Assembly (NCBI GenBank): GCA_032717465.1
Contig: CM064664.1
Coordinates: 117,001-181,000, forward strand
Length of the DNA stretch: 64,000 nucleotides
Direction of reading: 5' to 3'
Source of the DNA: Coenobita brevimanus
Lineage: Eukaryota > Arthropoda > Malacostraca > Decapoda > Coenobitidae
The notes beneath the pieces are model-generated. The model did no database searches. It had not been told where the DNA came from and was given only the letters and a program-made list of their open reading frames with translations. The position numbers were made by a program, and so were the translations under genes. Below are positions 20,877 to 32,847 of the stretch, in pieces. Position 1 is the first letter of the stretch; every line of letters starts with the position of its first letter.

Positions 20877-23800
20877 ATGGGGGTAGGAGGGTTTTCCAAG
20901 AATACTCCCCCAGTATCCCTGCTTGGCGTAAAAGGCGACTAAAAGGGTTGGCGGAGGGTCAGTGCTCCTCCCCGGAAAACAACTAACTAAAAAAACAAAC
21001 AAGAAGCCTCGGACAAGGACTTACCAAATGATGACAACCCAGGACCAAACAAAGGACTTGGTAATGACTGCGTGGAATGTAAGAGGGGCGAATGATGAGG
21101 TGAAAGAGAGAGAGATTGTCCAGGTGCTTGAGGGTGCAAAAGTGGATGTATGTGGAATGACTGAAACAAAATGGAGAGGAGAAAGTGTGAGAGAATGGGA
21201 GTATGGATGGGGTATATGTGCAGGAGTAGGTGAGAATGTCAGGGCAAAGGAAGGAGTATGTATAGCTGTGAGTAAAAGATGGAAGAAGAGCATAAGACAG
21301 TATGGATCAGTTGGATCAAGGATTATGTGGGTAAAGTTGAAAGTTGGAATACAAATGAGGGCGATTGTGTGTGTGTATGCGCCAACGCAAGATCGTGCTA
21401 CCAGAGTGAGAGAAGAGTTCTGGACAAATGTGAAAGTGTGCATGGAAAAGTTTGGAAGGAACGAGAGAGTGTTTTTGATCGGTGATATGAATGGTAAAGT
21501 AGGGAATGTGAAGGTGGATGGAATAGTTGGTGAGTAGGGTGTTCCTGCTGTGATAGATGAGAATGACAGTGCGTTAGTGGACATTTGTGCTGGTAGGGGG
21601 TTGATGATAGCCAATACCCTCTTCAGGCATAAAATGATCCACAGGTATACATGGTGAGTGATGAGAAGGGTGGGTGGTGAACTGAATGAAAGGAAGGCAA
21701 TGATTGAATATGTGTGTGTGGATGAAAGGATGCGAAGATGTGTAATGGATGCAAGAGCTTATAGAAATTGGGGGAGTGGACTTTCTGACCACTACTTGGT
21801 GGTGGCCAGAATTAGGATTCAAGTAAGATGGAGGAATAGAAGAAGGGAAAGACGAGAGGAAGGAGTAGTTGCAAGGAGACTGGAAAAGTTACATGAGGAT
21901 GAGAAAAAGGCAGAGTATAAGAGAGAAGTGGAGGAACGATTCGGCAAATATGAATTGGAGCAGATGGGGGATGTGGAAGGTGTGTGCAGGATATTTACAG
22001 AAGAAATATGTGCAGCATGTGATGTGGTGTGTGGGAGGAAGAGAAGACGGAGGGGGGGGTGCAAGGAACAGCGTGGTGGACTGAAGAGGTGAGACAGGCT
22101 GTGGCACAAAAGAAGAAAGCATACAATGAATGGATGAGATATAGGGGCGTGGAAGAAGTTGAGAGGCGGAAGAGAGAGTCATATGTAGAAAGGAGGAGAG
22201 ATGTGAAAAGATTAGTAAGAGAGAGTAAGAAGAGAGTGGATGAGGAATTTGGAAGGAATTTGAGTGTAAAGTGGAGGGACTGTAAGAAGATGTTCTTGAA
22301 AGAGGTGAAGAGAGTAAGACAGGGTGGAAGTGAGGTTAGCAGGGGAGTGAAAGATAAAAATGGTAGATTACTATTGGAGAAGGGAGAAAAAGTGAGCAGA
22401 TGGAGAGAACACTTTAAGAAATTGTTGAACATAGAGGATGGAAGTAATGCGAGTATAAGTGGCTGGGGAATGGCTGGGAGAAGGAGGGAGGTGAGAAGAC
22501 AGGAAGAAATCAGTAGGATAGAAGTTGTGGAAGCAATGAAGAAAGTTAAACTGGGGAAAGCCCCAGGAATTGATGGAGTGTGTGGTGAAATGCTGAAGCA
22601 TGGGGGAGAGATAGTAGTAGAATGGATGTGGAAGATGTGCAGATTAGCTTGGGAGGAAGGTAGAGTCCCGGAGGATTGGAAGTCAGGTATAATTATTCCC
22701 TTGTACAAAGGAAAAGCAAAGGAAAAGGGGAAAAAGAAGTGTGTGGTAATCATAGGGGCATTTGCCTTCTTAGTATAATAGGAAAAGTGTATGGTAGGAT
22801 ACTTATTAACAGAGTTAGAGAAAGAACAGAGGAATTAGTTGGAGAAGAACAGGGAAGCTTTAGGAAGGGAAGAGGTTGTGTAGATCAGATATTCATTCTT
22901 AGATCTTTAGAGGAAAAGTTTCTAGAGAAGGGAGAGAAGTTGTATGCTGCTTTCATGGATTTGGAGAAAGCATATGACAGGATGGATAGACAAGGATTAT
23001 GGAAAGTATTAAGAATATATGGAGTAGATGGAAAGTTGTTGAATGCTGTGAAGAGTATATACGATGGTGCTAAGGCTGCAGTGCGTGTGGATGGTGAACT
23101 AAGTGAATTTTTCTCTTTGGAGGTTGGGTTGAAACAGGGATGTGTCTTGTCTCCATGGTTGTTCAATCTGTACATGGATGGGGTAATAAAAGAGATACAA
23201 GGTTGGTTAGTGGATGTTGGAGTGGCCCTCGTGAGAGAGGATAGTGTTTGGAAACTCCCTGTACTGTTGTTTGCAGATGATACTGTGTTGCTGAGTGAAG
23301 ACGAAGGGGAGCTGCAAGGCTTGGTGGATGTGTTTGAGAGAGTGTGCAAGAAACGGAATCTAAAGGTGAATGTAGGGAAGAGTAAAGTGATGGTCTTTGA
23401 GAGAGGTGAAGTCAGTGAATGTACAGTGAGGTTGGATGGTGAGGAATTGGAAAATGTGAGTACGTTTAAGTACTTGGGTAGTGTGATGAGTAAGGATGGA
23501 GGTTTGGAGGTTGAAGTGCTTGAAAGGGTACAGCAGGGAAGAAAGGTTGCTGGTTCTTTGAAAGCAGTGATAAGAAACAGGGAAGTGAGCATGAAGTGAA
23601 AAAGTTACTACATGACAGTATTGTGATACCAACTCTTACGTATGGAAGTGATGCTTGGACATTGTTGGAAGGACACAGTCAAGAGTGAGAGCAGTGGAAA
23701 TGAGTTATTTAAGAGGAGCCTGTGGAGTCACATGGAGAGACAGGCTGACGAATGAAGATATAAAGGAGCGTTGTGGTGTGGATATGGATATGATAGGAAG

Positions 23801-24072
23801 TGTTATGAGAAACATACTGAGGTGGTTTGGCCATGTGGAGAGGATGGAGGGTGAAAGACTGACGAAGAGAATGTATGTGAGTGAGGTGGAGGGGGGAAGA
23901 GGGACGGGGAGGCCGAGGATGAGATGGAGGGATGGGGTGGAGAGGTATATGAGAAAGGGGGGTGTGAGTTGGGAGTAGGGCAGTGAAATGGCGGGAGACA
24001 GGAGGACGTGGAGGCGGTTTGTTTGTGGCCACCCCAAACGGGATTGAGGCGTCTGGCAATAGATAGATAGAT
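20877..24072 (+). mobile_element. RTE-type LINE, near full-length copy 1
   Basis: The 5' end resembles copy 2 (TCCCTGCTTGGCGTAAAAGG). The AP-like endonuclease is at 21021-21537: TAWNVRGANDE, MTETKWRGESV, CVYAPTQDRA, FLIGDMNGKVG; it continues after in-frame stops at 21535 and 21655 to a LSDHYLVVARI box. RT is spread over 22029-22778 and 22676-23599 in two frames: KAPGIDGVCGEMLKHGGEIV, GRVPEDWKSGIIIPLYKGKA, AFMDLEKAYDRMDRQGLWKV, LLFADDTVLLSEDEGELQGL. The C-terminal region is at 23655-23978. At least two stops and three frameshifts inactivate it; one shift lies in a G-run near 22056. It ends in GGCGTCTGGCAATAGATAGA and four GATA units. Confidence 0.9.
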
Positions 24073-24119
24073 AGAAACATATTACGTTAGGGGTACAAAT
24101 ACTTATCTGGGCGACCTTT

Positions 24120-27100
24120 AAAGGTTTATACTGTATTACAGTTTACTACACTGGTGGGCAATTTATTCCATATATTTACAACTCTATTGAAGAAGAAATG
24201 CTTAGCTTCATGCGACTGGAATCGTTTGCCAATCATTTCGTGCCCATTGTCTCTAGTATAATTCAAGTGATCAACTGTGAAGTATTTATCGACAGCCATG
24301 TTATCATGTCCTTTGAATATCTTGAATACTTGAATTGAATCTCCTCGTATCCTCCGTTTTGTTATGGTAAAGAGATTCAGGGTTTCTGAACGTTCCTCGT
24401 ATGGAGTATTTCTCAATCTAGGTATCATCTTAATCATCCTTCACTGCACTCTTTCGAGCTTTTCCATATCCTTTTTATAATACGATGACCAAAACTGAAC
24501 GCAATACTCCAAGTGCGGGCATACTAAGGAATTATACAAAGTGAGGACAATATTATCTGATTTATATTCAAATGCTCTGCCTATTAATCCAATCAATTTA
24601 TTAGCTTTTTTCACAGCTTCTGTACACTGTTTGTTTGGTTTCAAATTATTTGTTATTAGCCTATAACTCCTAAGTCTGTTTCATGGTTTACTGTATCAAG
24701 TTGGACATAATTCATGCTATAACCTGATCTTATATTTTTACTGCCAGTGTTTAACACTTTGCATTTATTAATATTGAAATCCATTTGCCAGATTTGGGCC
24801 CAGTTAAACAGTTGATCAAGTTCTTTCTGAATTGTCTGCCTTTGCAGTGCTGTATCTGCTCTGTTACCTTCTTTAGTATCATCAGCAGAATTTGAAATCG
24901 TGCAACACAATCCTTCGTCAGTATCATTTACGTATATTAAGAAAAACATAGGACCTAACACTGAACCCTGCGGCACTCCACTTGTAACGTTTATCCAGTC
25001 TGACTATTTTCCACCATTTGCGGGATTAGGGCGTCGGGCTATAGATAGATAGATAGACTATTTTCCATTTATTACAACTCTTTGCTTTCATCCGGTGAGC
25101 CAATCTTTTACCCACCCGAGAACAGTGCCGCTGAAACCATATGCCTTTAGCTTCTGAAGGAGTCTTTTATGTGGAACTTTGTCAAAAGGCTTTTGAAAAT
25201 CGAGGTAGACCACAAACAGATTTAGTCTCGTCGTACATGTTCATTATATCGTTGAAAAGTCCACCAGATTCGTGAGGCAAGAGTGATTATTATGAAAACC
25301 CTGTTGCAAATCATTTATGAGACTGTTTGTTTCTAAGCGTTTCACAAACTTGTCTCTGATAATAGTTTCAAGCAATTTGCAAACCACCCATGTTAAACTA
25401 ATTGGGTGGTAGTTTTCTGGTTGGCCTCTGGTGCCCTTTTTGAATACTGGGGTTACGTTAGCAAGCTTCCATTCATGTGGCACCTTACTGCTCTTAAGTG
25501 ATAAGTTAAAAGTTCAGATAAAGGCTTTGATATTTCATTCTGTAGTTCCTTCAATACACTTGGTGATACTTTGTCCGGTCCTTGTGCTTTATTTTCTTTT
25601 AATTTGTTTATTGCAAGCAGTACGTTGCAATCGCTAACTGTAATGTCAGTGAATATGTTGCCCTCATCTATAGGAATGGGGGAAACAATAGGAATTGTAT
25701 GTATATTTTCTGTTCTAAATACTGACGTGAAGAAAGTATTACGAATTTTCGCCATCATACTTTCATCATCAGTGTGCTCTCCTTTATCTGTGATTAAGGG
25801 ACCGATTGATGGAGTTATTACCTTTTTGCTTCTTATGTAACAGAAAAATTCTTTGGAATTTGATTTACTGATACTTGCAATATGTGTCTCAAGGTTTTTC
25901 TTACTGCGTTTAATTATTTTTTTGGGCTTTTCGCCGATGGGCATAGTATTCATTTTTATCACTTTGACTCACTGTGGTATTATAATTCTTATATGCAAGG
26001 TATTTTGCTTCTAGACAATGTTTAATGTCAAAGTTCCACTATTTAGGTTTAGAAGTTTTGGTGGGCCTTCCACTGTGCAGTGGAATACATAACCTGACAG
26101 CACTGTTGAGAGGTTCTGTAAAAAAATTCCATGCATCATTCATATCTAATGTTTCGACGATGGGATGCCAGTCACCTGCACCTGCGATTGCCTTTAATTT
26201 CTTAAAATTTGCTTTCTTAAAGTCGGGCACTTTCTCCCAACTGGCCTTGACACAGTCTTCACTTAATTTAATGTTAAATGTAACTATGCGATGATCACTA
26301 GTATTAAATTCTTCTCCTACAATAACATTACTCACTACATTTTCTGATGTGGCTAAGACAAGATCTAGGATGTTAACTCCACTTGTCAGATAATTTACAA
26401 ATTGATACAAAGAACTTTCTTGCAAGTTTGTATATAGGTCTGACCCTGTGTGTGAGGATAGGGTTTCTCCCTGTTTTGGAACAGGTAAATTAAAGTCACG
26501 AAATATTACAGTGCTTTGCATACAAGATGTTTCGGCAATTTGATTGTACATTTCATTATCGATGTTGAGTGGCTGACCAGGTGGACGATAAATTAACCCA
26601 AGAGTGATTTTATGACAAGATTCATTTCTAATCTGAATATAAATAGTGTCAATGTTTTCAATACATGGCTTGGTAATTTCGACTGGATGAAATCCTGATT
26701 TAATATATAGCAACACTCTGTCCCCTGCTTGATTCATCCTTCACTACTGAAAATATGATAGTCTGGTAAATTAAACTCTGCTAGAAAATCTCTGTTCAGT
26801 ATTTATCCACGATTCTGTTCCACCAATTACATCATAATCTTCGGTAAAGACAAGGGGCTCTAAATCAGAAAATTTATTATGTAGACTACGCGCATTTTCA
26901 AGGATTGCTTTAATGTGTTTTCGTTTCCGATGCGGGAAGCTTCTATTATTTACTAATTTATCAGATCGTAGGACACCTACGTTTGCCTCCCATGATGCTT
27001 GTTTTTTCTCCAGAAAAAACTTATGGCATCACTAAGCAAACGACCGAGACGGGCAGAACCAATGGCATTCAAGTGTTGTCCATTGTTCACAAATAGTGTT

Positions 27101-28020
27101 CGCTGCTCGTAAAACTGGTTCCACATATCAGTGAACTCAACTCCTTCCTGTAAGCAAAGTGACTTGACTGTTATTTATACTAAATGCTCTGCTGATGAAG
27201 GCATTCCCTGCATTAATCCTTGGAAGTATGCCTGAAATTAAAATATGGTTAGTTTTCTCCTCGTAGCGTCGAATCATCTCTCTGTACTTCTCCATCAGCT
27301 CCTCTGATCAGGTTCATATGACATCATTGGTACCTGTACGAATAACAAGGCTGTTATTTTCCGCATTCTAAAAAACGTCATCGACAGCCTCTGTTACGTC
27401 ATCTATTCCTGCACCTGGAGTACAAAAACGCTTTAGTTTAGAGGGTGCCCAGCCGCAAAATTCCACCAGCTGATCACAGATGATGGAGTCCTCCACAACC
27501 CGTGCCTAGTGGGGCTCTTCCTCTACTTCTGCGAGAATCTGAAATTTGTTATATGTAGTTACTGGAATGATGCTCCTTTTTCTCACAAACCTGGCACCAT
27601 TCCGCACTGGCTGGAATTCATTCTGTATGGTGGTGTAGTAACTACAGCGGGAGGATGATGGCCAGCCTGGACAGTGGTTGGCTGAGCAGTGAGGCTATCC
27701 TCCAAAGTATGTCCAACGTTGCTGGCAATGAACTCTTCCAGCACATGAACTTTATGGGTCAGGCTGTTACTTTTATTTGTGGCTTCGTTCAGCTTGTTTT
27801 CCAAGCTCTGACGTAGTTTGCACATCCTGCAAACAAAGGAACGGTCTGTATAGAAGGATCCAGTGAAACTACCGGAACAGGCTATGTGGATAATGTTCTG
27901 CGGCATTCTGAAGTTCAAAGTTACTGCAAAGACTTATAAGAGAAACGGAATCAGATATTGCTGATTAGCACCTGGAGGAGATACTGGAACAATAATCAGT
28001 TACTTTACAAAATCTGCTAG
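24120..28020 (-). mobile_element. CR1/L2-type LINE with esterase-bearing ORF1, minus strand
   Basis: ORF1 side: 27918-27583 has a PHD-like remnant (CSGSFTGSF, FVCRMCKL) followed by a coiled-coil-like Lys/Glu/Asn segment; 27400-27030 encodes an SGNH/GDSL-esterase region (SLVIRTGTNDV, ISGILPRINAGNAFISRAFS, NGQHLNAIGSARLGRLL) in broken frames. ORF2 side: endonuclease at 26737-26039 (TLGLIYRPPGQPLN, TSDHRIVTFNIKLSE), RT at 25962-25453, 25483-25244 and 24976-24656 (MPQGSVLGPMFFLIYVND; QMDFNINKCKVLNTGSKN; ETDLGVIG), C-terminus at 24437-24126 (RGDSIQVFKIFKG; FFFNRVVNIWNKLPTSVV). The C-terminal pattern is characteristic of CR1/L2 elements. Many frameshifts: an old, dead copy. Confidence 0.85.
25014..25055 (+). 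mobile_element. 42-bp RTE 3'-end insertion flanked by a 12-bp target duplication
   Basis: GACTATTTTCCA occurs at 25002-25013 and again at 25056-25067, exactly flanking a 42-base insert that matches the last bases of the RTE elements here (CGGGATTAGGGCGTCGGGCT followed by GATA units). The interrupted sequence is the CR1-type LINE. It is an extremely 5'-truncated LINE insertion. Confidence 0.88.
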
Positions 28021-28799
28021 TAAAACAAGTACAATTTATATAATTGTGACAAGTGAAGGTCTCACTGGTGTGGGTCTTGCTGTTTAAAACTGCACAGGAA
28101 TGACTACCTTGCTGGTTAGCAACGTACCTGCAGAGTATTTATCAGTAATCTATTCCAGAGAAAGGAAAGCTAACTGTTATCTGGAATAAAGAAACAAAGT
28201 TATACTACAATCATAAATATAACAGTAATGTAATGAAATATAACAATTAAGTCACAACACGGTTACCAGTAAAGAAATGGGAGAGATATTTCACTGTAAA
28301 AATTAGTGCAAGTAGAAAGAAAAAATTGTTTGACAATGACAGCAAGACTTGCCTTGTGTTGAAAATGTAAACAAAAGCTGTCGTGATCCCTTGTTTTACT
28401 AATTTATCGTTTACAGTGATAAAATAATGGATCACTGGTAAAGAATCCTATCTTAATCCATTAATAATAAATTAGTTCTGAGACCAAAACATAAATATAC
28501 AAAGTGGAAATTCTTATTGTTTTCTGAGGGCAACTTGTCCGGCCCTCTGGCAGGAGACGGCTGAAGTAACTGCGTATCAGGGACAAAGAGACGGTGCCAA
28601 GGTAAAACAAAACAATTTATATGATATAATTTTTTTTTTTTTTTTACCTTAGAGCGGTACAGATCACCATCCAAAGCACACTACATTCAGTCACAGAAAT
28701 AAACTGAGTCTCTTATTCAATATCGTCTATTAAACAAAGCTAATCAAACAGAACGGATCAGGAGGACGTCTTGCTAGTAGAGCGGTGAAGCCGACTTCG
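28021..28799. other. Unassigned stretch
   Basis: Probably includes the 5' untranslated part of the CR1-type LINE at its left edge. A T-run lies near 28629-28645. No other recognisable content. Confidence 0.5.
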
Positions 28800-29348
28800 T
28801 GCCTTCATTACCCCTGCATAGTTGCTGACTTCATACACGGATTTTATTCACCCCTGTGTAGAGTACAACTCTCATGTGTGGTCAGGCTCCTCATAAACAG
28901 CTCTTCTCAACAAGGTGGGGTCAAAAGCTTTTTGTCTCATCAACTCTCCTCCTCATACTAGCTCCCTTCAACCTCTGTATCTTCGCTGTACTGTTGCATC
29001 TTTATCTCCTTTCAGTCGCTACTTCAATGGTCACCCCTCCTCTACTATGGCGGGTGTGTAGCATCCGTCAAACAAAAAAATCTCATTCCTTTTCTGTCCA
29101 GCTCTCTAATGCAAGAGTTAACCGTTACTCCCAGTCTTTCATTTATGCAACAGGTCACCTATGGAACTGTCTCCCTCTGTCTGTACTTCCTACTGCCTGT
29201 GATCTCCAGTCTTTCAAACGCATTGTGTTCAGGGACCCCAAAAGGAACAGTCTTGAATTTGGCTCTCTTATCTTGTGTTTATTTCTCTTGGAGGGAGAAA
29301 TTTACAGGCTTCTGGCCTTTTGTTGCTTCTTCCTTGCATTAAAAAGAT
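28800..29348 (+). mobile_element. Jockey-type LINE (family B), plus-strand C-terminal fragment
   Basis: Encodes decayed C-terminal sequence: FSVQLSNARVNRYSQSFI, then ATGHLWNCLPLSVL, CDLQSFKRIVFRD, matching the end of the copy at 46309-49590. It terminates with a CTTCCTTGCATTAAAAAG tail that resembles the 3' end of that family. Confidence 0.8.
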
Positions 29349-29655
29349 AGGACGACAGTTAGAGGACTGAAAATGATCAACCTTCCATAACAGGAAATTT
29401 CCAGCAAGAAGGAAAGGTACAAGTTGAGACAAAGGCAACAGAGTTTACCTAGGCAGGATATATGCACAGAAGAACAGCACTTGAGGACAACTGGAGGGAC
29501 TCCATCAGCACCCCATCAGGCTCATATGCCTTGTCAGCATTAACGCCAGTGGTGGCAGAAAACACAACTGAAGAAATTTTAATGTCAGCCATTAGGATGT
29601 AAGAGGGAGGAAGTGATAGAGGAACAGCACCAGAATCGTCTAAGGTGGAAATGAA
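29349..29655 (-). mobile_element. Jockey-type LINE (family B), minus-strand fragment, left of an RTE insertion
   Basis: Matches bases 47680-47985 of the longer family B copy in the same orientation (STLDDSGAVPLSLPPS, AYEPDGV). The same minus-strand element continues on the far side of the RTE insertion at 32848-33885. Confidence 0.78.
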
Positions 29656-32600
29656 GGGGGTAGGGGAGTTTTTCAAGAATACTTCCCCAGTATCCCTGCT
29701 TGTCGTAAAAGGCGACTAAAAGGGTTAGCGGAGGGTTAGTGCCCCTCCCCGGAAAACAACTAACTAAAAAAACAAACAATAAGCCTCAGACAAGGACTGA
29801 CCAAACGATGACGACCAAGGACCGGACAAAGGACATGGTTATCGGAACGTGGAATGTAAGGGGAGCGAATAATGAGGGGAAAGAGAGAGAGATTGTCCAG
29901 GTGCTTGAGGGTGCGAAAGTGGATGTATGTGGAATAACTGAAACAAAATGGAGAGGAGAAAGTGTGAGAGAATGGGAGTATGGATGGGGTATATGTGCAG
30001 GAGTAGGTGAGAATGACAGGGCAAAGGAAGGAGTATGTATAGTTGTGAGCAAAAGATGGAAGAAGAGCATAAGACAGTATGGATCAGTTGGGTCAAGTAT
30101 TGTGTGGGTAAAGTTAAAACTGGGAATACAAATGTGGGCGATTGTGTGTGTGTCTGCGCCAACACAAGATCGTGCTAGAAGACTGAGAGAAGAGTTCTGG
30201 ACAAATGTAGAAGTGTGCATGGAAAAGTTTGGAAGGAATGAGAGAGTGTTTTTGATTGGTGATATGAATGGTTAAGTTGGGAATGTGAAGGTGGATGGAA
30301 TAGTTGGTGAGTGAGGTGTGCCTGCTGAGATAGAGGAGAATGGGAGTGCGTTAGTGGACACTTGTGCTGGGAGGGGGTTGGTGATACCCAACACCCTCTT
30401 CAGGCATAAAATGATCCACAGGTATACATGGCGAGTGATGAGAAGGGTGGGTGGTGAACTGAATGAAAGGAAGGCAATGATTGATTATGTGTGTGTGGAT
30501 GAAAGGATGCGAAAATGTGTAATGGATGCAAGAGCTTATAGAGGTTGGGGGAGTGGACTTTCTGACCACCACTTGGTGGTGGCCAGAATCAAGATCCATT
30601 TAAGATGGAGAAATAGGAGAAGGGAAAGACGAGAGGAAGGAGTAGTTGCAAGGAGAGTGGAAAGGTTACAAGAGGATGAGAAAAAGGCAGAGTATAAGAG
30701 AGAAGTGGAGGAACGATTGGGCAAATATGAATTGGAGCAGATGGGAGACATGGAAGGTGTGTGTAGGATATTTACAGAAGAAATATGTGCAGCATGTAAT
30801 GTGGTGTGTGGAAGGAAGAGAAGGCGGAGGGGGGTGCAAGGAACAGCGTGGTGGACTGAAGAGGTGAGACAGGCTGTGGCACAAAAGAAGAAAACATACA
30901 ATGAATGGATGAGAAATAGGGGCGTGGAAGAAGATGAGAGGCGGAAGAGAGAGTTATATGTAGAAAGAAAGAGAGAGGTGAAAAGATTAGTAAGAGAGAG
31001 TAAGAAGAGAGTGGATGAGGAATTTGGAAGGAACTTGAGTGTAAAGTGGAGGGACTGTAAGAAAATGTTTTGGAAAGAGGTGAAGAGAGTAAGACAGGGT
31101 GGAAGTGAAGTTAGCAGGGGAGTGAAAGATAAAAATGGTAGATTACTAGTGGAGAAGGGAGACAAAGTGAGCAGATGGAGAGAACACTTTAAGGAATTGT
31201 TGAACATAGAGGATGGAAGTAATGCGAGTATAAGTGGCTGGGGAATGGCTGGGAGAAGGAGGGAGGTGAGAAGACAGGAAGAAATCAGTAGGATAGAAGC
31301 TGTGGAAGCAATGAAGAAAGTTAAATCGGGGAAAGCCCCAGGAATTGATGGAGTGTGTGGTGAAATGCTGAAGCATGGGGGAGAGATAGTAGTAGAATGG
31401 ATGTGGAAGATGTGCAGATTGGCCTGGGAGGAAGGTAGAGTCCCGGAGGATTGGAAGTCAGATATAATTATTCCCTTGTACAAAGGAAAAGGGGAAAAAG
31501 AAGTGTGTGATAATCATAGGGGCAATTGTCTTCTTAGTATAATAGGAAAAGTGTATTGTAGGATACTTATTGACAGAGTTAGAGAAAGAACAGAGAAATT
31601 AGTTGGAGAAAAACAGGGAGGCTTTAGGAAGGGAAGAGGTTGTGTAGATCAGATATTCATTCTTAGATTTTTAGTGGAAAAGATTCTAGAGAAGGGAAAG
31701 AAGTTGTATGCGGCTTTCATGGATTTGGAGAAAGCATATGACAGGGTGGACAGACAAGGATTGTGGAAAGTGTTAAGAATATATATAGAGTAGATGGGAA
31801 GTTGTTGAATGCTGTGAAGAGTATGTACGATGGGGCGAAGGCTGCAGTGCGTGTGGATGGTGAACTAAGTGAATTTTTCTCTTTGAAAGTTGGGTTGAAA
31901 CAGGGATGTGTCATGTCTCCATGCTTGTTCAATCTGTACATGGATGGGGTAATAAAAGAAGTACAAGGTAGGTTAGTGGATGTTGGAGTGGCCCTGGTGA
32001 GAGAGGATAGTGTTTGGAAACTCCCTGTACTGTTGTTTGCAGATGATACTGTGTTGTTGAGTGAAGACGAAGGGGAGCTGCAAGGCTTGGTGGATGAGTT
32101 TGGGAGAGTGTGTAAGAAACGGAATCTAAAGGTGAATGTAGGGAAGAGTAAAGTGATGGTCTTTGAGAGAGGTGAAGTCAGTGAATGTACAGCGAGGTTG
32201 GATGGTGAGGAATTGGAAAATGTGAGTACGTTTGAGTACTTGGGTAGTGTGACGAGTAAGGATGGAGGTTTGGAGGTTGAAGTGCTTGAAAGGGTACAGC
32301 AGGGAAGAAAGGTTGCTGGTTCTTTGAAAGCAGTGATAAGAAACAGGGAAGTGAGCATGGGAGTGAAAAAGTTACTACATGACAGTATTGTGATATCAAC
32401 TCTAACGTATGGAAGTGAAGCTTGGACGTTGTTGGAAGGACACAAGTCAAGAGTGAGAGCAGTGGAAATGAGTTATTTAAGAGGATCCTTTGGATTCACA
32501 TGGAGAGACAGGCTGACGAATGAGGATATAAAGGAGCGTTGTGGTGTGGATGTGGATGTGATAGGAAGCGTTATGAGGAACACACTGCGGTGGTTTGGCC

Positions 32601-32841
32601 ATGTGGAGAGGATGGAGGGTGAAAGACTGACGAAGAGAGTGTATGTGAGTGAGATGGAGGGGGGAAGAGGGAGGGGGAGGCCGCGGATGAGATGGAGGGA
32701 TGGGGTGGAGAGGTATATGAGAGAGGGGTGTGTGAATTGGGAGCAGGGCAGTGAAATGGCGGGGAACAGGGCGACTTGGAGGCGATTTGTTTGTGGCCAC
32801 TCCAAACGGGATTGAGGCGTCTGGCAATAGATAGATAGATA
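29656..32841 (+). mobile_element. RTE-type LINE, near full-length copy 2 (best preserved)
   Basis: Starts in GGGGTAGGGGAGTTTTTCAA and ends in GGCGTCTGGCAATAGATAGA plus GATA units. The endonuclease is at 29739-30275 (GTWNVRGANNEGKEREIVQV; GITETKWRGES; FLIGDMNG). Stops at 30273 (TAA) and 30315 (TGA) interrupt an otherwise continuous frame that resumes at 30318 and runs to 31793 through LSDHHLVVARI and the RT start. A frameshift at about 31785, caused by an extra AT in a TA run, moves the rest to 31763-32815: GLKQGCVMSPCLFNLYMDGV, LLFADDTVLLSEDEGELQGL, WFGHVERMEGERLTKRVYVS. Only about three lesions separate it from a complete single-ORF element of roughly 1000 codons. It sits inside a minus-strand jockey-type LINE. 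Confidence 0.92.
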
Positions 32842-32847
32842 GATGAC

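Noticed and set aside
30536..31483. A 315-codon minus-strand ORF (and similar ones at 21995-22753, 31717-32445, 22885-23592)
   Set aside because: Antisense shadows of RTE LINE coding sequence, which is purine-rich on the plus strand and leaves the opposite strand open; no motifs.
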